A stretch of DNA of 64,000 bases from an uncultured Granulosicoccaceae bacterium (lineage in GTDB: Bacteria; Pseudomonadota; Gammaproteobacteria; Granulosicoccales; Granulosicoccaceae): assembly GCA_938007995.1 (NCBI GenBank), contig CALLLW010000008.1:124001-188000 (forward strand). The letters run 5' to 3'. Below are positions 48,310 through 56,683 of this stretch, piece by piece. How positions within the stretch are numbered: the first letter of the stretch is position 1; the number at the start of each line of letters is the position of its first letter. Position numbers and translations under genes: made by a program. The notes below the pieces were generated by a model. That model was not told the origin of the DNA and did no database searches. It was given only the letters and a program-made list of their open reading frames with translations.

Positions 48310-49668
48310 ATGTCACTAGCCTCAACCGCAGCAACAATAACAATCGCAGCAATCGCCATGCTGCATGCAACTCCGTCCAGTGCCAACGCGCCGATTTGTC
48401 TTTTGTCCGACAGCGACTCAGACGGCGATGGCTGGGGCTGGGAGAACAACCAAAGCTGCGTTACTTCAAACAACAGTGCGAGCTCTACAGTAGAAATTGC
48501 CACCAGCGACTCAGAACAACGCGCATCCCGACACCCCCTCTGCGTTGACGCCAATACCGACCCGGACGGAGACGGATGGGGCTGGGAAGATAATCAAAGC
48601 TGCCGGATCGAAGTGACCACTCAGTCTGTTGTCGCTGCAAACGAAAACGCTGATGCGCCATCAGCGCCTGCACTCGCTGCAGAGACTCGAGCTGCCGCTG
48701 ACGATGCGGAATTTCTGGACATTATCAACGGCCTTTATCGCGGCACAACCCAGATATGCTCCAGCCGTTCTTCCGATATTGATGGTGACGGCTGGGGATT
48801 CGAGTTCCACAACAGCTGCAAAGTCATTGCAGGCTACGTTGCACCTGGCTCTGTTCCGCAGTTCGCACCAGACGGCAATACCACTGAACAGGCAATTGGT
48901 GTTGTCTATCAACAGGATTTCAATACAGCTGACATCGGCCTCTATCAGGCAGATCAACTGAACAATGACTGGCAAGCTCCGAACTGGCATCTCGGATTTG
49001 ATCAGGGCCGTGTCAGCATCGTTGATACCGATGGCAGTCGCGGCAATGCTATGCAGGTGACCTACCCTGCTGGCCGATACGGTGCCGGTGGTGCGAGTGC
49101 ATTTTTATCTGACGTACAGTTCGGTATGAAACTGCCTGAAACCTACGAAGAATTGTATGTTGCCTATGACATCCGTTTTGCAGAAGGCTTTGATTTTGTT
49201 AAGGGCGGCAAACTACCCGGGCTATGCGGATCTGATATCAATCAGGCACCCAACACCGGATGCAATACCGGCGGTGGTTATCCGAGCGGCTATGATGGAT
49301 GGAGCGCTCGTGGCATGTGGCGCGAAGACGGTATCCTTGAAAACTATGTTTACCATGCATCACAGCGCAACTTTTATGGCGATGATGAATTCTGGGATGT
49401 CAGTGCCACGCCCGGCGTCTGGCATCGCGTTCAGCATAGGGTGGTGTTAAACACACCAGGCCAGAAGAATGGCATCCTTGAAGCATGGTTCGACGGCACC
49501 AAGGTATTGTCTCTGAAAAACCTTGAGTATCGTAAAACCAATACGATAGGCATTAACTTGTTTTACTTCAGCACATTCTTTGGCGGCAATGACGCGAGCT
49601 GGGCACCGTCAACCGATCAAACCATGAATTTCGACAACTTTGTTTTATCGACTGATCCGATTGACTAA
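48310..49668 (+). CDS. PL14-like polysaccharide lyase with three CBM10-like motifs
   Basis: Secreted glycan-degrading enzyme of 452 residues. After a signal peptide ending PSSANA come three Cys-bounded motifs, DSDGDGWGWENNQSC near 38-50, DPDGDGWGWEDNQSC near 83-98 and DIDGDGWGFEFHNSC near 157-171. The GWGWEN-SC core recalls CBM10 and the DxDGDG prefix a Ca-binding type-3 repeat. From about residue 200 lies a beta-jelly-roll lyase domain with GGKLPGLCGSD, GYDGWSARGMWREDG and YVYHASQ, the signature of the PL14-type family, whose members cut alginate, glucuronan or related polyuronates. Single-gene context; substrate inferred. Confidence 0.82.
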   Translation: MSLASTAATITIAAIAMLHATPSSANAPICLLSDSDSDGDGWGWENNQSCVTSNNSASSTVEIATSDSEQRASRHPLCVDANTDPDGDGWGWEDNQSCRIEVTTQSVVAANENADAPSAPALAAETRAAADDAEFLDIINGLYRGTTQICSSRSSDIDGDGWGFEFHNSCKVIAGYVAPGSVPQFAPDGNTTEQAIGVVYQQDFNTADIGLYQADQLNNDWQAPNWHLGFDQGRVSIVDTDGSRGNAMQVTYPAGRYGAGGASAFLSDVQFGMKLPETYEELYVAYDIRFAEGFDFVKGGKLPGLCGSDINQAPNTGCNTGGGYPSGYDGWSARGMWREDGILENYVYHASQRNFYGDDEFWDVSATPGVWHRVQHRVVLNTPGQKNGILEAWFDGTKVLSLKNLEYRKTNTIGINLFYFSTFFGGNDASWAPSTDQTMNFDNFVLSTDPID

Positions 49669-49690
49669 CAGCGTTTCTCGTACTTTTTTG

Positions 49691-50875
49691 CTAACTGGTG
49701 GGAGCTGCCGTTTCTGTGCTCCGCCAGTAAAAAGTGGCCACAACGATTACCAGAGCAGTTATAAAAAAACAGACTGACCAGCGGCTTAGCGTTTCCCCGG
49801 CGACCAGCGTCACCAAACCTGCCAGCAACGAGCCAATCATATAACCGGTAAAACCGAAAACTGCAGCAGCAACACCAGCCCGCTCAGGGTGCGGATCAAG
49901 AGTCAGGCTGGCCAGATTTGCATGAATAATTAAATAAGATGTATGAAACGCAAGCATTAGAAATGTCATCATGACATCAGTTAACAAACCGCTGAATACC
50001 GCAATCATAATAAACAACGCGGTAAGCGATACCACACAGGCGCCAACTCGCGCTGCATTGATCACTCCAAACGAACGAATCAGCCTATGATTAAAAATCT
50101 GTCCGATCACTATTCCCGCAGATGAAAAAGCAAACAGATAGGCGAATCTTTTGCTGTCAGCACCAAGGCGTTCATACAGAACCTGCGCATGCTCAAGAAA
50201 TGTCACTATTAAGCACGTACTTGCGACGCCAACCGCTATAAAGTATCGCGATTGAGGATGCTTATACACAACCATAAAATCTGCAATTATCTGCCGTGCC
50301 CCGGCACGGCGTCTGTACTGTGGTAACAGTGTTTCTTTTTGCAGGTAAGTAGCGACAATCATCGCCACAGCAAACAGCACTAAAAATACAAAAATACCAC
50401 GCCACCCGACCGAGTCATAAATTAAAAATCCGATCAACGGCGCGAGTACCGGACCAATCGCAAAAAACATACTGGCAATCGCCATATTTTGCGCCAGCTC
50501 TGATCCGGAAAAACAATCTCTTATCATCGCCCGACAAACCACAGCGCCGGCCGCAGCTCCCATCCCCTGCAGGAATCTGCCGGCAAGCAGCGTTAGTAAT
50601 GATGTCGATAACAGACAGGCGATAGCGCCAAGACAATAAACCCCCAGGCCAACATAAATACCAGGCTTCCTGCCATAACGATCGGAAAGCGCGCCAAAAA
50701 ACGGGTGAGCCAGACCGAGCGCAAAAAGGTAAACAGGCACCACCAGCTGCACTTGTTGAGAGCTTGCACCAATTCCATCACTGAGACCGGGAAATGCCGG
50801 TAGAATAATATCTATAGAAAACGCCGAAACGCTCAGCATCAAGCCACAGTAAAGACCAAACCAGGTGATATGCAA
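49691..50875 (-). CDS. Bcr/CflA family MFS drug-resistance transporter
   Basis: Proton-driven exporter of 394 residues and 12 helices. Motif A appears as GALSDRYGRKPGIYVG between helices 2 and 3, and AFSIDIILPAFPGL in helix 1 is typical of the Bcr/CflA subfamily. The start is TTG, with the frame closed by a stop shortly upstream; an ATG 12 codons in would cut helix 1. Convergent with the lyase gene. Confidence 0.87.
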   Translation of the reverse strand: MHITWFGLYCGLMLSVSAFSIDIILPAFPGLSDGIGASSQQVQLVVPVYLFALGLAHPFFGALSDRYGRKPGIYVGLGVYCLGAIACLLSTSLLTLLAGRFLQGMGAAAGAVVCRAMIRDCFSGSELAQNMAIASMFFAIGPVLAPLIGFLIYDSVGWRGIFVFLVLFAVAMIVATYLQKETLLPQYRRRAGARQIIADFMVVYKHPQSRYFIAVGVASTCLIVTFLEHAQVLYERLGADSKRFAYLFAFSSAGIVIGQIFNHRLIRSFGVINAARVGACVVSLTALFIMIAVFSGLLTDVMMTFLMLAFHTSYLIIHANLASLTLDPHPERAGVAAAVFGFTGYMIGSLLAGLVTLVAGETLSRWSVCFFITALVIVVATFYWRSTETAAPTS

Positions 50876-50996
50876 AAGAAAAACCTATATTGATAGCGAC
50901 GGTTGCCGTTACGCTACGCCAAAAAGTAACACTTCACTCAGTAGGCCATTGTCGCTGAAGTGAGTGAATATTCAGCCAGAGGACCTCGCAATGTAA

Positions 50997-51044
50997 GGCT
51001 CAGGTAATATACGGCTCAGGCAATATAAAGCTCAGGCAATGTCA
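50997..51044. repeat. 16-bp tandem repeat, three copies
   Basis: GGCTCAGGTAATATAC, GGCTCAGGCAATATAA and AGCTCAGGCAATGTCA follow each other directly in the intergenic region between the divergent MFS and NUDIX genes, 70-115 bases upstream of the NUDIX start. An 8-bp inverted repeat TTCACTCA/TGAGTGAA flanks it at about 50932-50969. Confidence 0.7.
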
Positions 51045-51112
51045 AACTTATACTGCCGACTACAACATATCCACCACCAATAGAATACTTACCCATCGAG
51101 ACCAAAGAAACC

Positions 51113-51685
51113 ATGACCCTGGACAGGCCCGGCCACAATCCCTGGAACACACTTACAACAGAAGAAGTCTATGATAATCCATGGATTACCGTACGGGAAA
51201 ACAAAGTCATCAACCCTTCCGGCGGCGATGGCATTTATGGTGTTGTGCACTTTAAAAACCTGGCGATTGGCATCATTCCAGTCGATCAGCATCAACACAC
51301 ATGGCTGGTCGGTCAATACCGTTATGCACTCGAAGAATATTCGTGGGAGATACCAATGGGCGGCTCGCCGCACGCTGATAATCCGCTGGATGGTGCAAAA
51401 CGCGAACTCAAGGAAGAGACAGGCTTGACAGCCAGTGCCTGGCAAACACTGATGAAAGTGCATCCTTCCAACTCTGTCACAGACGAGTCCGGCTATATCT
51501 ATCTGGCAACTGAACTCACCGAGGGTGAGGCAGAGCACGAAGAAACAGAAGACATTATGATCAAACGAATACCGCTACAGCAGGCCATCAACATGGCAAT
51601 GACTGATGAAATCACTGACTGCATATCAGTCTCAGCTTTGCTAAAACTAGGCATGCTTATACAGAATGGTGAGATCAAGCTATGA
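51113..51685 (+). CDS. NUDIX hydrolase, ADP-ribose pyrophosphatase type
   Basis: The 190-residue protein resembles ADP-ribose/ADP-sugar pyrophosphatases: NPWITVRENKV, YRYALEEYSWEIPMGGS and the box GGSPHADNP...GAKRELKEETGL. The first Glu of the NUDIX box is Asp, while the catalytic REL-EE core is intact. It overlaps the nucleoside hydrolase gene by four bases, which points to nucleotide salvage or NAD/ADP-ribose recycling for both. Confidence 0.88.
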   Translation: MTLDRPGHNPWNTLTTEEVYDNPWITVRENKVINPSGGDGIYGVVHFKNLAIGIIPVDQHQHTWLVGQYRYALEEYSWEIPMGGSPHADNPLDGAKRELKEETGLTASAWQTLMKVHPSNSVTDESGYIYLATELTEGEAEHEETEDIMIKRIPLQQAINMAMTDEITDCISVSALLKLGMLIQNGEIKL

Positions 51686-52599
51686 AAAAAATCATACTCG
51701 ATACCGACCCCGGCATAGATGACGCACTGGCTATTTGCTACGCATTGAACCACCCACAGATTGACGTACTGGCACTCACTACAATTTATGGCAACGTCGC
51801 CACCGAACTTGCCACGCAAAATGCATTGCGATTGTGCGAATTGAACCAGCGACCTGTACCTGTCGCACAAGGGGCACTGACACCGCTTAAAATAGACTCA
51901 AATCCTGTTGCTGATTTTGTACACGGACTCAATGGCTTTGGAGAGATAGAGCTGCCAACGCCATCCCTACAGCCCGTAACAACCACCGCTGCAGAAACGA
52001 TAGTCGAGTTACTCAACAAATTCCCGAATAAAGTTACGCTCGTGGCGGTAGGCCCGCTGACCAACCTCGCCATTGCACTTGAATTAGACCCGACAATTGT
52101 CAATAAGGTAGATAGCGTTGTGGTGATGGGTGGTGCCTTTCACTGTGATGGCAATGTCACACAGTACGCTGAAGCAAATATCTGGAATGACCCACATGCA
52201 GCACAGCAGGTTCTCACCGCAGACTGGCCGTTGACCGTACACGGACTGGATGTAACTTATCGGATAACCTTCGATGCAAACTACCTTGAGCAGCTTGCAT
52301 CACAAGCACCTGCAGTTGGTGGTTTTTTAATGGACGCGGCAAAGTTCTACAGTCAATTCTACAAAGAACACCACAATTTTGATGGCTGCTGCCCGCACGA
52401 TCAACTCGCAATTTCTTTTTTATGTAATCCTGAATGGTATACGCTTGAACACGGTACGCTTGACGTTATTACTGATGGCGAAGCGCCGGGTAAAACATCA
52501 ATCAAAGCAACCGGGCATAGCAACAAAGCTATTGCCACTGATGTTAATAGCGAAGCATTGCTGACAGATTATGCAGCCGTACTTTCGCAAGCCATTTAA
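51682..52599 (+). CDS. Inosine/uridine-preferring nucleoside hydrolase
   Basis: Cleaves the N-glycosidic bond of ribonucleosides. The 305 residues carry the Ca-binding N-terminal DTDPGIDDALAI, VMGGAFHCDGNVTQYAEANIWNDPHAA with the conserved Asn and Glu, and the late HDQLAI. The ATG overlaps the upstream NUDIX stop, so the two are translationally coupled: one releases ribose from nucleosides, the other probably acts on ADP-ribose. Confidence 0.93.
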   Translation: MKKIILDTDPGIDDALAICYALNHPQIDVLALTTIYGNVATELATQNALRLCELNQRPVPVAQGALTPLKIDSNPVADFVHGLNGFGEIELPTPSLQPVTTTAAETIVELLNKFPNKVTLVAVGPLTNLAIALELDPTIVNKVDSVVVMGGAFHCDGNVTQYAEANIWNDPHAAQQVLTADWPLTVHGLDVTYRITFDANYLEQLASQAPAVGGFLMDAAKFYSQFYKEHHNFDGCCPHDQLAISFLCNPEWYTLEHGTLDVITDGEAPGKTSIKATGHSNKAIATDVNSEALLTDYAAVLSQAI

Positions 52600-52618
52600 T
52601 GGTTTGTCCATGCAACCA

Positions 52619-53512
52619 GGTAAAGTGCCGTAAGCCAGTAGCGCATTCACAAACGATGCTAAACAATACACGCCGCATCTGATGCCTCCTGACAACTTCC
52701 GGTCGATGCGCTTTATGCTTACCGCCCCTACGTTAACGATTTCAAAGAAAGTTCTTTAACGCTGCACATAAACTCGTAGGGTGGCATAAGCCGGAGGCGC
52801 ATCCACAATTGATGCTAAACAATACACACAGCATCTGATGCCTCCTGACAACTTCCGGTCGATGCGCTTTATGCCTATCACCCCTACGTTAACGATTTCA
52901 AAGAAAGTTCTTCAACGCTGGACATACACTCGTAGGGTGGCATAAGCCGGAGGCGCATCCACAATCGATGCTAAACAATACACACAGCATCTGATGCCTC
53001 CTGACAACTTCCGGTCGATGCGCTTTATGCTTATCGCCCCTACGTTAACGATTTCAATGAAGGTTCTTTAACGCTGGACATACACTCGTAGAGTGGCATA
53101 AGCCGGAGGCGCATCCACAATCGATGCTAAACAATACACACAGCATCTGATGCCGCCTGACAACTTCCGGTCGATGCGCTTTGTGCTTATCGCCCCTACG
53201 TTAACGATTTCAATGAAAGTTCTTTAACGCTGGACATACACTCGTAGAGTGGCATAAGCCGGAGGCGCATCCGCAATCGATGCTAAACAATACACGCCAC
53301 ATCTGATGCTACCCGACAACTTCCGGTCGATGCGTTTTATGCTTAAAAGCCCCTACGTTAACGATTTCAAAGAAAGCTCTTCAACGCTGCACATAAACTC
53401 GTAGGGTGGCATAAGCCGGAGGCGCATCCACAATCGATGCTAAACAATACACGCTACATCTCACACCACCCGACAACTTCCGGTCGATGCGCTTTGTGCT
53501 TATCGCTCCTAC
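52619..53512. repeat. 156-bp tandem repeat array of palindromic elements
   Basis: About 5.7 copies of a 156-bp unit; the motif GTAGRGTGGCATAAGCCGG (R is A or G) recurs starting at 52776, 52932, 53088, 53244 and 53401, so the period is 156, 156, 156 and 157, with a diverged first copy from 52619. Inside a unit the left arm (CGTAGGGTGGCATAAGCC...GCGCATC) is an imperfect inverted repeat of the right arm (GATGCGC...ATCGCCCCTACG), about 110 bp apart, and a smaller GATGC/GCATC hairpin lies between. About 45 bp of spacer (TTAACGATTTC...) also repeats. There is no open frame. It fills the gap between two convergent genes. It recalls REP/MITE-like palindromic elements amplified in tandem. Confidence 0.9.
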
Positions 53513-53546
53513 TAAATTGACTGCTCTCATTTAACCCTGTTTTTGC

Positions 53547-54524
53547 TTAACTATCAGCTTCCAATAATATTTCTATGTTACGCAGCCCTTCAGCTCCAGA
53601 GACTTCAACCCGTGTGTTACCGGCGATTGCATTAACAAAATTCTGAATCTCGCCTACGTAGGGATTCACCAGCTTAAAGTCCAGTGGCTCATCGTTAATT
53701 GTGATAATGCCACCGCCGTTAGTGGCCAGTGTCCCTTCACCCACAATTACTGCATTGGAACAACAGATTTCAAAACGGGAAGTCGCCTTAAACATCACTG
53801 AAGTGACAATATCTGCCACCACGCCACTGGCAAACTGCATTGATACACTGGCAGTTTCGTCGTGCGGTCCGCCGTAGTGACTCTTGTCAATTAGCGCAGT
53901 GGTTGAGAGCACCTCACCGCAGGCAGGCAGCAACATCCAGCGTAGAAAATCCACACAGTGTGTCCCAACCCCTGCCAGCCCCCACCATCGACCGTGCTCA
54001 CTATGTGCTCGCCAGTTACTGTTGTCCTGTGCTTTCCAGGTCCACATGGCTCGTGCGTAGTGAGGTTTGCCGAACCTGCCACTGTGCAACATGCTGGCGA
54101 CTTGCCGATGACCATGATGCCATCGCATGTGGTACGCAATTGCAAGCTTTACCCGCTCCTCAAGGCACGCGTTACAGATCTCTTTAGCTGCCTCAACAGT
54201 GGTTGCGATAGGTTTTTCCAGTAACACATGCTTACCAGCTCTGGCACAGGCCACAGCTTGCTTTGCATGCAAGCCATCCGGTGTTGCTATGATCACTGCA
54301 TCGAGCGATGGATCGGCAAGAAAAGCGGCGAGCGATTCATATGCATTGTGTTTTGACTGCGCGTTATGTTTTGTGGCAAAAGCGCTAGCTCGTTGTTTAT
54401 CTCGACTCAATACGCTCCAGAATCTGGCATCCACAACCTGATTAAGCGCAGGCACAAGCTCGGAGTCCGCGATTCTGCCTGTACCAATAATGCCGACATT
54501 AACTGTCCCGGAATTGAGCGTCAT
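53547..54524 (-). CDS. Gfo/Idh/MocA family oxidoreductase
   Basis: NAD(P)-dependent sugar or cyclitol dehydrogenase family, 325 residues. The Rossmann motif GIIGTGRIAD, ATPDGLHA and catalytic EKPIATT are present, and the second domain has HMRWHHGHRQV and GVGTHCVDFLRWM. The substrate cannot be told. It ends 35 bases from the tandem array and is divergent from the HAD gene. Confidence 0.9.
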   Translation of the reverse strand: MTLNSGTVNVGIIGTGRIADSELVPALNQVVDARFWSVLSRDKQRASAFATKHNAQSKHNAYESLAAFLADPSLDAVIIATPDGLHAKQAVACARAGKHVLLEKPIATTVEAAKEICNACLEERVKLAIAYHMRWHHGHRQVASMLHSGRFGKPHYARAMWTWKAQDNSNWRAHSEHGRWWGLAGVGTHCVDFLRWMLLPACGEVLSTTALIDKSHYGGPHDETASVSMQFASGVVADIVTSVMFKATSRFEICCSNAVIVGEGTLATNGGGIITINDEPLDFKLVNPYVGEIQNFVNAIAGNTRVEVSGAEGLRNIEILLEADS

Positions 54525-54624
54525 GCAACTGATCGTTTATTGATCATGATGGTGTATCTCCTTGATTGATTAACTATACCGAATCAACTTCGTATACGAT
54601 ACACAGTAAAACCAAGAGCATGGC

Positions 54625-55230
54625 ATGACTACTAAAACGCTGGATCACTGCACCCATTGGATCTTCGACATGGATGGCACATTAACACTGGCCGTCCATG
54701 ACTTCGATGCGATCCGTAAAACACTTGGCATTGTCGATGGTCAGCCGATTCTCGAAGCGATTGACGAGATGCCTAAGACACAGGCAGACAAAACGCTTAA
54801 AGTGTTGTTTGATATTGAGATGGAGATAGCCGCCGGGTCGAAACCGCAACCCGGTGCCTATGAATTACTGGAGCAGCTTGCGAGTAACAATTGCACGACT
54901 GGAATATTAACCCGTAACGGCGTAGAGATAGCCGCAGCAACTCTAAAGGCCGCTGGGCTCGACGAATTTTTTGAACCAGCCGCAGTGCTTGGCCGTGAGA
55001 GTTGCAGACCCAAACCAGACCCGGCCGGCATTCACCTGCACCTTAAAGCCTGGCAGGCAAACACAGACACTACAGTCATGGTGGGCGATTACCGGTTTGA
55101 TCTGGAAGCCGGCCATCGAGCCGGTGTGCATACCGTTCATCTTGATGTTGATGCCGCAGAACAGTGGCCGCAGTTCACCAGCTACAGAGTTACTTCACTG
55201 GGTGAACTGTCAAACTTACTGGCAGATTAA
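54625..55230 (+). CDS. HAD superfamily phosphatase
   Basis: The 201 residues have all four HAD motifs: DMDGT with the nucleophile near residue 15, LTRN, KPDPAG and GDYRFDLEAG. A helical cap lies between motifs I and II as in phosphoglycolate phosphatase-like enzymes. Substrate unknown. Convergent with the methyltransferase-like gene, 23 bases away. Confidence 0.9.
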   Translation: MTTKTLDHCTHWIFDMDGTLTLAVHDFDAIRKTLGIVDGQPILEAIDEMPKTQADKTLKVLFDIEMEIAAGSKPQPGAYELLEQLASNNCTTGILTRNGVEIAAATLKAAGLDEFFEPAAVLGRESCRPKPDPAGIHLHLKAWQANTDTTVMVGDYRFDLEAGHRAGVHTVHLDVDAAEQWPQFTSYRVTSLGELSNLLAD

Positions 55231-55253
55231 TCACGCCTGCAAGACCGGGCTGC

Positions 55254-56387
55254 TTACTGCTCCCGGGCAACAACAAATGATTCGTTTAAAAACCACAATC
55301 CGCCATGCCGCCTGACCACTTCACGTGTAGCCTCAATATACGAATTATCCAGCATGGCCTGATCAATTTGAGCATCAGACATCTGCGCCACATAGACAGC
55401 AGCATTCCACGCTGCCAGCAGCGCTGACGTACCGATATTAGTCATCTCTTCCGGCAGCGAATGTAAGCGGTATTTGAATAAGGCATTCTCCTCCGCTGTC
55501 ATACAACAATGAAGATCAGAGTCATCACCAAGCTCTTTTCGCAGTGCTTCGATGATGTCATGGCGAGGTGTCGGGAACGGCGTTTCATCGGGCCAGATCT
55601 TTCTGATAATTTCCATACCCGGGTCGTAGCCGGTGGATTGCACAACAATCATTCGCCCGTCGACTGCAAGTGAATTAGCCATTGGCGCGAGTACCGTTTT
55701 AACTTTTTTCTCAGCCACGGTTCGTGATCGATAGGGTTGCGCGCAGATAATCATGTCGTAACCGGTATCGAAAGGCTCTGCTGCAGGAATGACCGAGTCG
55801 AGCACAAACTTTTGATCCTGTCGATAAAGCACGATCATCGCCGGATTAACATACAGGGGATTACCGGTCTTGGGGCTTGGTTTAGTCTGCCAGCCCTCGT
55901 GCACGATGTCTGTCAGATCCCTGAGCTGGCTGTCGAAATGCTTGGCAGTTGTACCCTCAAGCGCGATATCCCAGCGCTTTAAATTCGGCTGTTCTTCGGG
56001 CTTTTGCGGATACAATCTGGCCGCTTCAGCGTAACGCATATTGGTGATCACCAGCACCATTTGCGGATGCTCTGCAAAGCGATCTGCCATTTTCTCAAGA
56101 CCCAGCCGCACATCCTCGATACTGATTTCTTTGGCAGCAACAAGAAATGGTATTTCCGGATAACTATCATGCATGGCACGCAGTACGTGAGACAACACAG
56201 TTGCATCGCCCATGCCTGCATCAAATAATTTCAGCGCCGGTGGTTTCGGATTCAGCTTATCCAGTTCTTCGTTAATGCGCTGCGCTATCGACCATTTTTC
56301 ATCTGTGGTTGTTACAAACAGCAGATATTTTTCGCGACTGTCGAAGAAACGCACCGGTTGTTCTGACTTTTTTGAACCCTGAGTCAC
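55254..56387 (-). CDS. SAM-dependent methyltransferase-like protein of unknown role
   Basis: Not recognised beyond the fold. The 377 residues start at GTG with AAGGTG upstream. Residues 50-75 (LKLFDAGMGDATVLSHVLRAM) look like motif I of a class I methyltransferase, and later strands (MIICAQPYRSRTV, GRMIVVQSTGYDPGMEII) could complete a Rossmann fold. No membrane segment or signal peptide. Full-length cytoplasmic hypotheticals of this kind exist, but I cannot name a substrate. Confidence 0.7.
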   Translation of the reverse strand: MTQGSKKSEQPVRFFDSREKYLLFVTTTDEKWSIAQRINEELDKLNPKPPALKLFDAGMGDATVLSHVLRAMHDSYPEIPFLVAAKEISIEDVRLGLEKMADRFAEHPQMVLVITNMRYAEAARLYPQKPEEQPNLKRWDIALEGTTAKHFDSQLRDLTDIVHEGWQTKPSPKTGNPLYVNPAMIVLYRQDQKFVLDSVIPAAEPFDTGYDMIICAQPYRSRTVAEKKVKTVLAPMANSLAVDGRMIVVQSTGYDPGMEIIRKIWPDETPFPTPRHDIIEALRKELGDDSDLHCCMTAEENALFKYRLHSLPEEMTNIGTSALLAAWNAAVYVAQMSDAQIDQAMLDNSYIEATREVVRRHGGLWFLNESFVVAREQ

Positions 56388-56683
56388 TATTGCACCTTGG
56401 TAAGCAGGTAGTGGTTAAAAACAATATAAACCAGAGTGTAGTTCAGCACCCGCCTTGTATGCGAATCCAACTGCAAGCCCGGACCATATTTCTCTGCGTT
56501 CAACCTGCTCCCACGATTACGTTGCCGGTTATTTCATCAACCATCTCCAGGAGATCAATTCCCCAGGCAATCTACTGGCAATCTACTGGCAATGCTCATC
56601 ACATATCTCTAAGCTAGCAAAACACCCCGAATTCCCTACGACGCTTAAATACGTCTGACACAGCGCTGGCGCTTTGCTTCTGC

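Noticed and set aside
52619-53512. Tandem array considered as a CRISPR array
   Set aside because: The unit is 156 bp, spacers are as conserved as the rest, and no cas gene is present.
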